A stretch of 64,000 nucleotides of DNA from Treponema sp. OMZ 787. Its GTDB lineage: Bacteria; Spirochaetota; Spirochaetia; Treponematales; Treponemataceae. This document shows positions 47,095 to 56,573 of the stretch, in pieces. The notes under the pieces were generated by a model. The model saw only the letters and a program-made list of their open reading frames with translations. It did not search any database and had not been told where the DNA came from. Numbering within the stretch: the first letter of the stretch is position 1; each line of letters opens with the position of its first letter. Location: positions 1,612,001-1,676,000 of the forward strand of contig NZ_CP051198.1 in NCBI RefSeq assembly GCF_024181225.1, given 5' to 3'. Both the position numbers and the translations under genes were made by a program.

Positions 47095-48509
47095 TGTCTT
47101 TAAACAATAAAGAAATTGATCTCATCCTTGAAGAGCTTAAATTAGAGGGCTATTTTATTCAAAAAATAATTCAGCCCTCTTATACGGCCTTAGTCTTTTA
47201 CCTATACAAAGATAAACCTCTTACTCTTTTTATTTCTCTTGATGCCGGATCATGCAGACTCCATTCTACACGTCAGAAGATTCCAAAATTCGATAAACCG
47301 ATGCGTTTTATGGAACTCTTAAAATCCCGTATCAAGGGAGGAAAGATATTAAAAGCAGAACAACTAAACGAAGACAGAATCATACGCTTTCACATTGCAA
47401 GCGGAGTAGGGTCGTTTTTTTTATACTTAAGGTTATGGAGCGGGGCAGCAAACATAGTTTTAACCGATGAAAAAGATCTTATAATAGACGCTTTTTACCG
47501 CCGTCCTAAGAGGGGTGAAATATCAGGCGGAATATGGCTTACACCTGATCCTCAAAAAATCAAAAAACAAGATTATTCAGTTCGCGAATATGATAAAACA
47601 AAAAGTTTTAACGAGGCTATCGAAGAGTGGTATATTAATAATTCTCCCAAAGCCTCAAAACAAGCCTTGACGGATGAGGCTGAAAACATTTACGGAACAA
47701 AAATATTAAAAATAGAAAAAGCTCTTGCAAAACTTAAAGCAAAAAGAGAAGAATTTTTAAATGCTCAAAGTTTAAAAAATGCAGGGGATTTGATTTTTTC
47801 AAACCTTCATATAATAAAAAAAGGAATGAAATTTGCCGAGCTTGAAGATTACACAAAAAACGGAGCAAAAATCAGTATCAGCTTAGATCCTTTAAAAACG
47901 CCTCAAGAAAATGCAAATCTCTACTACGAAAAATATAAAAAAGCAGTTTCAGGTTTAGAGGCCTTGGAAGATGATATTCTATCAGCAGAAAAAGAAATCG
48001 AAAAGTTAAAGACAAAGATAGAAGAAATAAAAACCGAAGAAAACCCTTATTTAATTCAAAAAATTATTCAAAAAGAAAAAATTCCGGTACAGCAAAAAGT
48101 TAAAAATACAAAATCGGCTCCGGGATTAAAATTCTTTTCGGAAGGCTGGACAATATTGGTAGGCAGAACAGCAGCCGAAAACGATGAACTTTTGCGTCAT
48201 TTTGTTAAGGGGGCCGACCTTTGGCTGCATACAAGGGATTATGCAGGCGGTTATGTTTTTATAAAGGCTAGGGCAGGGAAGAGCATCCCATTGCCTATTT
48301 TGATTAAGGCCGGAAACCTTGCAGTTTTTTATTCAAAAGCAAGAAAAAATGCACAAGCCGATCTATATACCACTCAGGTAAAATACTTACGCAGAGCAAA
48401 AAATGCACCAAGGGGTACGGTACTTCCTACTCAAGAAAAAAATCTTTCAATAAAAATGGATGAAAAAATTTTAAAACAATTGGAAGAAGAAAAAATATCG
48501 GCTTTATAA
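47094..48509 (+). CDS. NFACT family protein (RqcH/fibronectin-binding protein-like)
   Basis: A 471-residue protein with an NFACT-N start, a central Lys-rich coiled coil (about residues 240-330) and a C-terminal NFACT-R domain (LRHFVKGADLWLHTRDYAGGYVFIKA). Bacterial RqcH binds stalled 50S subunits and adds alanine tails; older annotations call it fibronectin-binding protein. It is shorter than the usual 560-570 residues, so the helical middle seems reduced. It overlaps the gene before it by 1 nt and the convergent phosphoesterase gene by 6 nt. Confidence 0.8.
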   Translation: MSLNNKEIDLILEELKLEGYFIQKIIQPSYTALVFYLYKDKPLTLFISLDAGSCRLHSTRQKIPKFDKPMRFMELLKSRIKGGKILKAEQLNEDRIIRFHIASGVGSFFLYLRLWSGAANIVLTDEKDLIIDAFYRRPKRGEISGGIWLTPDPQKIKKQDYSVREYDKTKSFNEAIEEWYINNSPKASKQALTDEAENIYGTKILKIEKALAKLKAKREEFLNAQSLKNAGDLIFSNLHIIKKGMKFAELEDYTKNGAKISISLDPLKTPQENANLYYEKYKKAVSGLEALEDDILSAEKEIEKLKTKIEEIKTEENPYLIQKIIQKEKIPVQQKVKNTKSAPGLKFFSEGWTILVGRTAAENDELLRHFVKGADLWLHTRDYAGGYVFIKARAGKSIPLPILIKAGNLAVFYSKARKNAQADLYTTQVKYLRRAKNAPRGTVLPTQEKNLSIKMDEKILKQLEEEKISAL

Positions 48510-49163
48510 GTTTTTAAATTCCATTATCGGATTTGCATTTTTACTCATTGTCAAAATTCCGTAACTCTTGTTTGAACCCATCCGCGGCCTTGAAGCGGAA
48601 CCGGGGTTTACCAAAAACACTCCATTTGATTCTTTTATTAAAGGTACATGTGTATGACCGAAGGCCGCAACCGAACAGGATTGCTGATGTGCAAAATTTA
48701 AAAGAGTATTCAGTTCAAAATCTACATAGAACTCATGACCGTGAGTTAAAAGAATTTTTTTTCCGCAAACTTCTAAAAAAATAATTTCAAAAAATTCCAA
48801 ATACTGTTCGGGATTTTTTTTAAAGCCGAAGCCTGACCCTGTTTTTCCTGCATCCAGATTTAACACATATTTTTTTGAATCACAATTTCCCATAACAAGG
48901 GCTGCTACAGGGGGAATGCATTCCATAAGTTCTTTTTCATATTGTGAAATTGTTATATAATTTAAAAAATCTGCAAGCCCGTCTCCTGAAAATAAAACGG
49001 CATCGGATTTTGTTCCTTCACGGTCTAAGATATTAATTATCGTATCTTCATTACCGTGTGTGTCCGAGATCAAAATAAGGCGGGCTTTTTCGGCAGATTT
49101 TAGCTTTTCAAGATCTTCAGCCGATGCAAAAATTCCTTTATTAAAGTAATCTAAAGAATTCAT
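48504..49163 (-). CDS. YfcE/MJ0936-type metallophosphoesterase
   Basis: A 219-residue calcineurin-like enzyme. All metal motifs are visible: ISDTHGN, FSGDGLADF, MGNCD, LTHGHE and FGHTHVP. Family members hydrolyse phosphodiesters in vitro; the natural substrate is unclear. It follows the DUF3798-like lipoprotein gene by 3 nt, so both probably share one mRNA. Confidence 0.86.
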   Translation of the reverse strand: MNSLDYFNKGIFASAEDLEKLKSAEKARLILISDTHGNEDTIINILDREGTKSDAVLFSGDGLADFLNYITISQYEKELMECIPPVAALVMGNCDSKKYVLNLDAGKTGSGFGFKKNPEQYLEFFEIIFLEVCGKKILLTHGHEFYVDFELNTLLNFAHQQSCSVAAFGHTHVPLIKESNGVFLVNPGSASRPRMGSNKSYGILTMSKNANPIMEFKNL

Positions 49164-49166
49164 TGT

Positions 49167-50018
49167 TTAAGCACCTCCTTCAAGTTTATCCGGATTGATA
49201 ACCCCTTCGGAATCAGTTTCGCTTTCTGCCGAGTTTGACTCATCATCAGGAACATCCTTGTCATGGTCACCATCAAAATCTTTATAAATTAAAAGATATC
49301 TATGAGATTGAAGTCCCGTATCCGAATCGGTGTACGGTTTAATTGTGTATTGATTAGGAAAAAGATCCTTTCCCAATACTGTTTGTGCAGTAAAAAAAGC
49401 CTGTCGAAATTCCTCTATGGGAAAAATTTTTATGTCTTTTTTATGGGCATTTATATCCTCTCCGGCAAATATAGCTGACACAAGCAATAACATTACCTCA
49501 TTATCGCTTATAACAAAGTCTTTTTCTTCACTCAATAATTGTTTAGGAATTTGAAAATCAACTACAATATCGGAAGCCGCTTCCAATGGGAGAATTTCGT
49601 CCATTGGTAAAAGACTTATTACGGCAAGATTCCGATTATTTTCCGCAGCCTGAATCAAGTAACGGCCTCCTCCCTCAGGTATGCCTATTGAAATAAGAAT
49701 TGTCGTGTTTTGTTCTTCAATCTTATCGTTAATCATTCTAAGACGCGGAAGTCTGCTTTTTTTAACCATATCTGAATAGGTTAAAACTTGAACATGAGAA
49801 TCAGGTTTTCCAAGAGCATATTCACTTTCAAGATATTTTAAAATATTTTTCCTTTCATAATAATCTTTTCCAAGAATAATTAGGATATTGTTTTTTATAA
49901 TTCTTTTAGGTTTTATCTTCTCATAAACAACTTCATTTTCCTTATTGTTGCTGCAAGAAATAAAAGCAGCATGGAGGACACTTATAAAAATCAAAAAAAT
50001 TAACAGTCTTTTTTTCAT
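49167..50018 (-). CDS. DUF3798-like lipoprotein
   Basis: A 283-residue protein with a lipoprotein signal peptide (lipobox AFISC, Cys22). The middle part (VQVLTYSDMVKKSRLPRLR) and the SIGIPEGGGRYLIQAAE stretch resemble DUF3798 substrate-binding-like lipoproteins, which have a periplasmic-binding-protein fold. It has an acidic, repetitive C-terminal tail. Ligand unknown. Confidence 0.6.
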   Translation of the reverse strand: MKKRLLIFLIFISVLHAAFISCSNNKENEVVYEKIKPKRIIKNNILIILGKDYYERKNILKYLESEYALGKPDSHVQVLTYSDMVKKSRLPRLRMINDKIEEQNTTILISIGIPEGGGRYLIQAAENNRNLAVISLLPMDEILPLEAASDIVVDFQIPKQLLSEEKDFVISDNEVMLLLVSAIFAGEDINAHKKDIKIFPIEEFRQAFFTAQTVLGKDLFPNQYTIKPYTDSDTGLQSHRYLLIYKDFDGDHDKDVPDDESNSAESETDSEGVINPDKLEGGA

Positions 50019-50337
50019 AATAAATTGTTCCTGTTTTCCTTTTGAAGAAGGAAATTAATCGGAAGTATACTAAAATTTTAAAATAAAGAAAAGAGGAGAA
50101 GATAAAGTTTGAGAATCCGCTTTATAGCTTAAAACACCCGGATAAGTAGACAGAACATACATTATAGGAAGTTTTATAAAAACCTTTTTACAAGAAGTTT
50201 AACTTATGTGTTTTTGTAATTTTTACTTTAATATTTTCCCATTTAAAAACCTAATACATTTTATTAAGATGTATACTTTTTATATAAATAATTTAATAAC
50301 TTAGTATAAAAATATATACATGTTTATAAAAGCTATA
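50019..50337. other. 319-nt AT-rich gap without a visible gene
   Basis: Very AT-rich. It must hold the promoter for the minus-strand lipoprotein gene. I saw no clear hairpin terminator after the gene ending at 50338, nor any convincing small reading frame. Confidence 0.4.
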
Positions 50338-51195
50338 CTATATCTGCTTTACAATCCAATGTTTTGAATATTTATTTTTTAAGTTTTTATATTTTTGTTC
50401 TTTTATTTTTTTATCCTTTTCCAGCTGCCAAAAGTATACTTGAAAAGGAATAAAATCAGGATATATATCTACAATATTGTCGACTAATTCTGAAGCCTGT
50501 TCAGAATTACCCATATTTATAAAAGTTTCTATCATCCATAAAAAAATTAATGGATGAGCAAGGTCTTTATTAAAACGCGTTAAGTATGTGTTTAATACCA
50601 TCTGTAAATTTGTAAAATCAATAAGGGGATTCTTTATTGATTGAAGACCATAATATAAAAATATTCCGTAAATAATATCCCTGTTTTCATTTTTTATATC
50701 TGTACTTGCCTGCATTGTTTTATTAATTAATTTGTTTAACTTATCACTTGTATACGGATTTTCATTACCATTAAAAAGCTTGTAAAAATCTTCCAAATAT
50801 TTATCGATATTATTTTTAGAGCTTTTTTTATTATATTTTGAATCCGTTATTACCCATGCCGGCAAGATTGGATGAGGCGCACTAATATTTATTTTTCCGT
50901 CACCATTCATATCGTATAGATAGATTTCCTTTCCGTTTACATATTGGGTAACACCAACCAACTTATTTTCGGATGCCAAAAATTTTGTATCTTCTTTTGT
51001 AACAACTTCCTTATACCCTATTATTTCTTGAAACCCGTCAGGCATTTTTATTAATTGAACCCTGCCGATAAAATACCCGGGAGGATTTTTTTTTGTAAAA
51101 GCTGCTATGTCATCTTCTACTTCAAAAGAATAATTTTGAGAATATATCCCAAAAACACAAAAAATAAATAAAATCGATATAAAATATTTACGCAT
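50338..51195 (-). CDS. Exported protein of unknown function
   Basis: A 285-residue protein with a cleavable signal peptide (ends near YSQN, residue 20). The N-terminal half is beta-rich and contains DMNGDGKINISAPHP, an EF-hand-like calcium-binding loop. The C-terminal half is helical and TPR-like (MIETFINMGNSEQASELVDNI). A periplasmic or surface role is likely. I do not recognise a family. It lies downstream of miaB by 26 nt. Confidence 0.55.
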   Translation of the reverse strand: MRKYFISILFIFCVFGIYSQNYSFEVEDDIAAFTKKNPPGYFIGRVQLIKMPDGFQEIIGYKEVVTKEDTKFLASENKLVGVTQYVNGKEIYLYDMNGDGKINISAPHPILPAWVITDSKYNKKSSKNNIDKYLEDFYKLFNGNENPYTSDKLNKLINKTMQASTDIKNENRDIIYGIFLYYGLQSIKNPLIDFTNLQMVLNTYLTRFNKDLAHPLIFLWMIETFINMGNSEQASELVDNIVDIYPDFIPFQVYFWQLEKDKKIKEQKYKNLKNKYSKHWIVKQI

Positions 51196-51221
51196 ATTTT
51201 TCCTCCATGCTTTTTATTTTA

Positions 51222-52577
51222 TTATACAAGATTTGCCCTAAAAGTTTTGCCCTTTAATTCTTTTAATTCTGCATGGGCAAAATTCCCTATTAAACTTTCA
51301 GGCGGATTGCCTTGGATTACAGCCATTTCACCTTGTTCTGTGTGCCCGAAAAGCTCGGAGCTGTCATTCCTCGAATGTGATTCAACCAAGATATCGGCCT
51401 TTTTACCAAGCTTAGCCTTCATTTTTTTTGCAGTAATTTTTAGCTGTAAGTCGATAACTCGTCCGAGCCTTTCTATTTTTACTTCTTCAGGAATCCTGTC
51501 AGGATAATTAAAAGCCCTTGTTCCTTCACGCGGATTATAGTGATACATAAAGGCCGAATCGAATTCTATTTCCTGCATCAAGTCTAAAGTAGCCTTTACA
51601 TCATCTTCAGTCTCGCCGGGGAAGCCCATCAAAATATCTGTACTCAAGGCTATGTCGGGAATGGTTTCTTTTAGGCGTTTTATTCTGTTTTTATAGTGCT
51701 CTATAGTGTAAACCCTGTTCATTCTTTTTAAAATTGCATCGGAACCGTGCTGAACGGGAAGATGAACAAGTTTGCAAAGTCTTTTTTCGGCAGCAATTGT
51801 ATCTATCAAGGCATCGGACATATCCTTAGGATGACTTGACATAAAGCGTATCCATCTTATGATCTCGGTTTTGTCGGCCTCCCTTGCTATAAGGCGTAAA
51901 AGCTCGGGAAAATCTATCAGCCTCCCCTCCCCGTATTCTCCTTTGTACGAGTTTACATTCTGACCGAGCAAGGTAATTTCCCTTACCCCCCTTGATGAAA
52001 GTTCGGTAATTTCATGCAAGATCTCATTTACCGGACGGGAAACCTCTCTGCCTCTAACATAAGGTACAATGCAATAGGTGCAAAAATTATTGCAGCCGTT
52101 CATAATAGGTACATAGCTTTGAAAGGATTTAGGTGCATGGGAAAGAGGCGCAAAATAATAACCTGATGAAGGTTTTTCTTCAATATTGTTATGAGCAAAT
52201 TCTGCCATATAATTATCATCTTTAAGACGGGCTTTGATTTCATCAAAAATTTGCGGCAGCAAATTTCGCTCAAACATTCCGACAACATAATCGATAAGAG
52301 GAAATTCTTCCTGTATTTCGGTATAAAGCCTTTCCGCCATACAGCCTATCAAAAGCACAAAAAATTTTCTCTTTTTTTTCAAGCCGGAAAAATGCCCAAG
52401 CCTTCCGAGAACCCTGTTTTCTGCGGTTATACGCACGGAACAGGTATTTATTATAAGGAGATCGCAGTGCTCTGCATCGGATGCTGCAGTCCAGCCCTTC
52501 TCAAGCAAAACCTGTTCCATTGAGGAGGATTCAGCCTGATTCATCTGGCAGCCGTAGGTTTCAAAAAAGTAAGTCAT
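51222..52577 (-). CDS. miaB: tRNA-2-methylthio-N6-dimethylallyladenosine synthase
   Basis: A 451-residue radical SAM enzyme that adds the 2-methylthio group to i6A37 of tRNAs reading U-starting codons. The N-terminal methylthiotransferase domain has its three cysteines (for example YGCQMN and NTCSV). The radical SAM cluster is GCNNFCTYCIVP, and a TRAM domain ends the protein. It starts 1 nt after the lipA stop, so the two sulfur-inserting radical SAM enzymes are tightly coupled. Confidence 0.94.
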   Translation of the reverse strand: MTYFFETYGCQMNQAESSSMEQVLLEKGWTAASDAEHCDLLIINTCSVRITAENRVLGRLGHFSGLKKKRKFFVLLIGCMAERLYTEIQEEFPLIDYVVGMFERNLLPQIFDEIKARLKDDNYMAEFAHNNIEEKPSSGYYFAPLSHAPKSFQSYVPIMNGCNNFCTYCIVPYVRGREVSRPVNEILHEITELSSRGVREITLLGQNVNSYKGEYGEGRLIDFPELLRLIAREADKTEIIRWIRFMSSHPKDMSDALIDTIAAEKRLCKLVHLPVQHGSDAILKRMNRVYTIEHYKNRIKRLKETIPDIALSTDILMGFPGETEDDVKATLDLMQEIEFDSAFMYHYNPREGTRAFNYPDRIPEEVKIERLGRVIDLQLKITAKKMKAKLGKKADILVESHSRNDSSELFGHTEQGEMAVIQGNPPESLIGNFAHAELKELKGKTFRANLV

Positions 52578-52578
52578 A

Positions 52579-53430
52579 TTAGCTCAGTACATGCCTTTCA
52601 GCGTGATAGCTGGAACGAACGAGAGGTCCGCTCTCCACAAAAGAAAAACCTTTTTGCAAGCCTATTTGTTTATATTCTTCAAAGACTTCAGGTCGTACAT
52701 ATTCTTTAACCTCAATATTTTTTACAGAGGGTCTAAGATATTGACCTATGGTCATTACCTTACAATTTATCTTGCGTAAATCATCCATGGTTTCTAAAAT
52801 TTCATCCCTTGTTTCGCCAAGCCCCAACATAATACCTGACTTACATACCAAGCCGGAATCGGCAATTTGTTTTAAAACCTTAAGAGAGGTCTCGTACGTG
52901 GCCCTGCTTCTGACATGGGGTGAAAGACGGCGTACGGTTTCAAGATTATGAGAAATAACCTCAGGTTTTGCTTCGATAATCATAGCAACCAAATCTTCAT
53001 GGCCTTGAAAATCGGGGATTAAAACTTCCATAGTAACATTAGGAGTTCTTTCTTTTACAGCTTTTATAACTTCTACCCAATGAGAGGCACCGAAATCTTT
53101 GATGTCGTCCCTGTCTACCGAGGTTAATACGACATGTTTTAATTTTAAGGCCTCAACGGATTTTGCAATTTCCATAGGCTCATTAGGATTCAGCGGCAAC
53201 GGATGACCGGTCGGTACATTACAAAATTTACATGCACGCGTACATATATTCCCGCAAATCATAAAGGTTGCAGTTCCGCATCTCCAGCATTCTCCCTGAT
53301 TAGGGCATTTGCCGCTGGTACATATGGTGTTTAATTTATGCATTTTAATCGTGTTCGATACTTCTTGTGAAAGTTCTCCACCGGGAAGTTTAATTTTTAA
53401 CCAATCAGGTTTTCTTTGAGTACAAGTCAT
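52579..53430 (-). CDS. lipA: Lipoyl synthase
   Basis: A 283-residue radical SAM enzyme that inserts two sulfurs into protein-bound octanoate to make lipoate. Both clusters are visible: the auxiliary one from CTSGKCPNQGEC and the radical SAM motif CTRACKFCNV. The C-terminal RSSYHAE is the conserved tail. Its likely target in this window is Lys63 of GcvH. It is followed by miaB and lies back to back with lplA. Confidence 0.95.
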   Translation of the reverse strand: MTCTQRKPDWLKIKLPGGELSQEVSNTIKMHKLNTICTSGKCPNQGECWRCGTATFMICGNICTRACKFCNVPTGHPLPLNPNEPMEIAKSVEALKLKHVVLTSVDRDDIKDFGASHWVEVIKAVKERTPNVTMEVLIPDFQGHEDLVAMIIEAKPEVISHNLETVRRLSPHVRSRATYETSLKVLKQIADSGLVCKSGIMLGLGETRDEILETMDDLRKINCKVMTIGQYLRPSVKNIEVKEYVRPEVFEEYKQIGLQKGFSFVESGPLVRSSYHAERHVLS

Positions 53431-53515
53431 AGCTACGCCTTAAAAATTATTTTTTCAATTATATGTTAAAACAATAAAAAGGTCTAGGAGGTGTAAAAGA
53501 TGTTTTCAAAAACTA

Positions 53516-53543
53516 TTGAATAAAATTTGTTTTTTATTATAAT
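53516..53543 (+). promoter_or_regulatory. lplA promoter placed for a leaderless mRNA
   Basis: TTGAAT (53516-53521), 16 nt, TATAAT (53538-53543), then 8 nt to the ATG at 53552. No ribosome binding site precedes the ATG. Confidence 0.6.
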
Positions 53544-53551
53544 ACATTTTC

Positions 53552-54547
53552 ATGAAATACATAGTGAATAATTCGCATGATCCCGAATATAATATGGCCT
53601 TTGAAGAGTATTGCTTTAGAAATCTTCCTTTGGAAGATGAAGAATATGTTTTTTTGTGGAGTAACAGCCCAACAATTCTTTTAGGTAAAAATCAAAATAC
53701 CTATCAGGAAATAAACGAAAAATATATAAATGAAAACGGTATAAAAGTAGTCAGGCGCATTACGGGCGGAGGAGCCATCTATCAAGACCTCGAAAACATA
53801 AATTTTTCTTTTGTTACAAAAACAAAGGGAAACGAAAAGATCGATTTTAAAAAATATTATATTCCTATTGTAAACGCTCTAAAAAAAATCGGAGTTGATG
53901 CAGAACTTTCAGGAAGAAACGATGTTACTATTGACGGGCAAAAATGTATAGGAGCCTCTCAATCTGTATGGCAGGGACGAGTTTTAAGCGACGGATCCAT
54001 TCTTTTTAATGTTGAAATGGAGGCTCTTTCCAAGGCTCTCACAGTCAGAAAAGAAAAACTGGAATCGAAGGGTGTAAAAAGCGTCCGCTCAAGGGTTACA
54101 AATATAAAGCCCTATTTAAAACGGGATATTACCGTAGACCAGTTCAAAGATGAACTTTTAAAAGCAATCTTTGAAGTTGAAAATCAAGAGCCTGTAGAAT
54201 ATAAACTATCGGAAGAAGAACTTGAAGGCGTGATGAAGATTTATAAAGAAAGATTTTCCCGTAAGGAATGGAACTACGGAGCTTCCCCCAAGGCAGAATA
54301 CTCTCACTATGAGCGTTTTCCTATAGGCAGTATCGAAGTATTTTTTAATGTCGAAAACATGAAAATAAATTCTTTAAAAATTCACGGGGACTTTTTCGGA
54401 ACAGCCGATAAGGGAGAGATTGAAGAACTTTTAAACGGCTGCGAATATTCTGAAAGTATTTTAACACAAAAATTATCGGATGTCGATTTAACCCCATATT
54501 TCGGAAACATAGAAAAAGAAGCATTTATAGGAATGTTTTTTAAGTAA
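53552..54547 (+). CDS. lplA: Lipoate-protein ligase A
   Basis: A 331-residue enzyme that uses ATP to attach free lipoate to carrier proteins such as GcvH. The lipoate-binding motif RRITGGGAIY and the adenylate-binding Lys in GRNDVTIDGQKCIGASQ are present, and the C-terminal accessory domain is complete. It is transcribed away from lipA-miaB. A leaderless mRNA is likely. Confidence 0.92.
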   Translation: MKYIVNNSHDPEYNMAFEEYCFRNLPLEDEEYVFLWSNSPTILLGKNQNTYQEINEKYINENGIKVVRRITGGGAIYQDLENINFSFVTKTKGNEKIDFKKYYIPIVNALKKIGVDAELSGRNDVTIDGQKCIGASQSVWQGRVLSDGSILFNVEMEALSKALTVRKEKLESKGVKSVRSRVTNIKPYLKRDITVDQFKDELLKAIFEVENQEPVEYKLSEEELEGVMKIYKERFSRKEWNYGASPKAEYSHYERFPIGSIEVFFNVENMKINSLKIHGDFFGTADKGEIEELLNGCEYSESILTQKLSDVDLTPYFGNIEKEAFIGMFFK

Positions 54548-54591
54548 GCCTTATATTTAAAACAAAAAGAGATTAAAAATTTGATTTTTCA

Positions 54592-54624
54592 AAAAAAGCA
54601 CCGATTAAAAACCGGTGCTTTTTT
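54592..54624. terminator. Bidirectional terminator between lplA and the peptide transporter genes
   Basis: GCACCG/CGGTGC core stem flanked by A-run and T-run (54592-54603 with 54613-54624), 9-nt loop. Serves the two converging genes. Confidence 0.85.
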
Positions 54625-54639
54625 ACTTAAAACTAAGCC

Positions 54640-55590
54640 TTATTTTAAATGACAGGCTACAAAGTGACCGTTTCCTCTGTCTTCAAGGTCAGGGCGGACT
54701 TCGGAACAGATGGGCATCTTATGGGCACATCTTCCGCAAAATACGCAGCCCTTAGGCGGATCGATGGGACTTGGAACATCTCCCGGGAGAATTATTCTTT
54801 CCCTCTTTAAACCGTACTTCGGAATAGGAATTGCAGAAAGAAGAGCCTGTGTATAGGGGTGGATAGGGTTTGAAAATATCGATTTATAATCGGTTATTTC
54901 GACTATTTTTCCCAAATACATAACGGCTATCCTGTCGCTTATGTGTTTAACTACACTCAAATTGTGGGATATAAAAAGATAAGTAAGGCTGAATTCTTTT
55001 TGAAGCTCGGCTAAGAGGTTCAAAATTTGTGCCTGAATACTTACATCCAAGGCAGAAACAGGCTCGTCCATAACGATGAATTTGGGCTTTAGGGAGAGAG
55101 CTCGGGCAATACCGATGCGCTGTCTTCTTCCTCCATCCAATTCATGAGGGTAGGAGTCTTCAAGACGCTCTTCCAAACCTACAATGCTCATAACCTCTTT
55201 TACTCTTTTTTGTACTTCGGCCTTTGTTTTATAGGCCTTGTTTACATAAAGGTAGTCTGCAATGAGCTCAAATGTGTTTAATCGAGGATTTAATGAAGAA
55301 TAAGGATCCTGAAAAACAATCTGCATATCCTGTCTCATCATCCTCTTATCTTTCCGGCTCTTATATTCAAGGGTATTATTCCCTTCAAATATTACCTCGC
55401 CTGCTGTAGGTTCATGCAATCTTAAAATTGCCCTGCCTGCCGTAGATTTTCCGCAGCCTGACTCGCCTACAAGGCCGAGAGTTTCACCCTTGTTTATGCT
55501 GAAACTGATATCGTCTACAGCATGAAGGAGGCCTTTTTTTGTGGTAAAATATTTTTTTAAGTTTTTAACTTCAAGAATCGTACCGCTCAT
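54640..55590 (-). CDS. Peptide ABC transporter ATPase (OppF/DppF type)
   Basis: A 316-residue ABC ATPase that powers import of oligo- or dipeptides. Walker [10 protein letters not shown] is near residue 39. The usual LSGGQ signature reads [15 protein letters not shown], and [11 protein letters not shown] is Walker B. It has the C-terminal OppF/DppF extension with Cys motifs ([15 protein letters not shown]) that can hold an Fe-S cluster. It overlaps the oppD-type gene by 4 nt. Confidence 0.92.
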   Translation of the reverse strand: MSGTILEVKNLKKYFTTKKGLLHAVDDISFSINKGETLGLVGESGCGKSTAGRAILRLHEPTAGEVIFEGNNTLEYKSRKDKRMMRQDMQIVFQDPYSSLNPRLNTFELIADYLYVNKAYKTKAEVQKRVKEVMSIVGLEERLEDSYPHELDGGRRQRIGIARALSLKPKFIVMDEPVSALDVSIQAQILNLLAELQKEFSLTYLFISHNLSVVKHISDRIAVMYLGKIVEITDYKSIFSNPIHPYTQALLSAIPIPKYGLKRERIILPGDVPSPIDPPKGCVFCGRCAHKMPICSEVRPDLEDRGNGHFVACHLK

Positions 55591-56561
55591 TTTTCACCTC
55601 CCTTGTCAAATAAAAAGCATGAAACGCAGTGGGAATCATCCAAATTAATCATATTAGGAACTTCACATTTACACCTTTCGGTTGCAAACTCGCACCTCGG
55701 ATGAAATTTACAACCTGAGGGAAGGTCTACAGGGTTAGGCGGAGCCCCCTTGATAACATGCAAGCTCTCTTCATCGGCATCCAATGTCGGAATTGAAGCA
55801 AACAAGCCCTTTGTGTATGGGTGCTTCGGATCGGTGTAAAGTTTTTCGACAGTACCGTATTCGATAACCGAACCTGCATACATAATTGCAACATGGTCGC
55901 AAATTTCGGCAACAATTCCCAAATCGTGGGTTATCATAATCATCGATGTATTGTACTTATTTTGAAGCTCAATCATAAGTTCCAAAACCTGAGCCTGAAT
56001 TGTAACATCCAAGGCGGTTGTAGGCTCATCTGCAATGATTAACATCGGGTTACAGGCAAGGGCCATGGCAATTACAACCCTCTGCTTCATTCCTCCCGAA
56101 AACTGATGCGGGTAGTCATTGATTCTTTCTCTCTTTATGCCTACAGTTTCAAGCATCTGAGCCGTTTTTTCTTTTAGTTCTTCTTTTTGTAAATTCTGAT
56201 GAAGGGCTAAAACTTCGGCAATCTGCTCGCCTACAGTCATAACCGGGTTTAATGAGGTCATCGGATCTTGAAATATCATCGAAATTTTATTTCCGCGTAT
56301 TTCCTGCATTTCTTTTTCGGTTTTGCTTAAGATATCTTCTCCGTCAAAAGAAATTTTACCGCTAACTATTTTTCCCGGAGGATTGGGTACAAGCCTCATA
56401 ATTCCTAAGGCTGTGGTGGTTTTTCCCGCTCCCGTTTCGCCTACAAAGCCAAGAGTTTCTCCCCTTCCCAGCTTTAGATTGAGATTGTTTACAGCCCTTG
56501 TTTCTCCGGCTTCAGTTACATAGTAAATACTTAAATCTTCAATGTTTAATAATTCTTCCAT
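55587..56561 (-). CDS. Peptide ABC transporter ATPase (OppD/DppD type)
   Basis: A 324-residue ABC ATPase. Walker A GETGAGKTT, signature FSGGMKQRVVIAMA, and Walker B IADEPTTALDVT. The C-terminal OppD extension has a Cys-containing PSGCKFHPRC motif. Together with the gene above it forms the heterodimeric motor. It starts 12 nt after the permease gene ends. Confidence 0.92.
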   Translation of the reverse strand: MEELLNIEDLSIYYVTEAGETRAVNNLNLKLGRGETLGFVGETGAGKTTTALGIMRLVPNPPGKIVSGKISFDGEDILSKTEKEMQEIRGNKISMIFQDPMTSLNPVMTVGEQIAEVLALHQNLQKEELKEKTAQMLETVGIKRERINDYPHQFSGGMKQRVVIAMALACNPMLIIADEPTTALDVTIQAQVLELMIELQNKYNTSMIMITHDLGIVAEICDHVAIMYAGSVIEYGTVEKLYTDPKHPYTKGLFASIPTLDADEESLHVIKGAPPNPVDLPSGCKFHPRCEFATERCKCEVPNMINLDDSHCVSCFLFDKGGEK

Positions 56562-56573
56562 AAAAAGCCGTCC

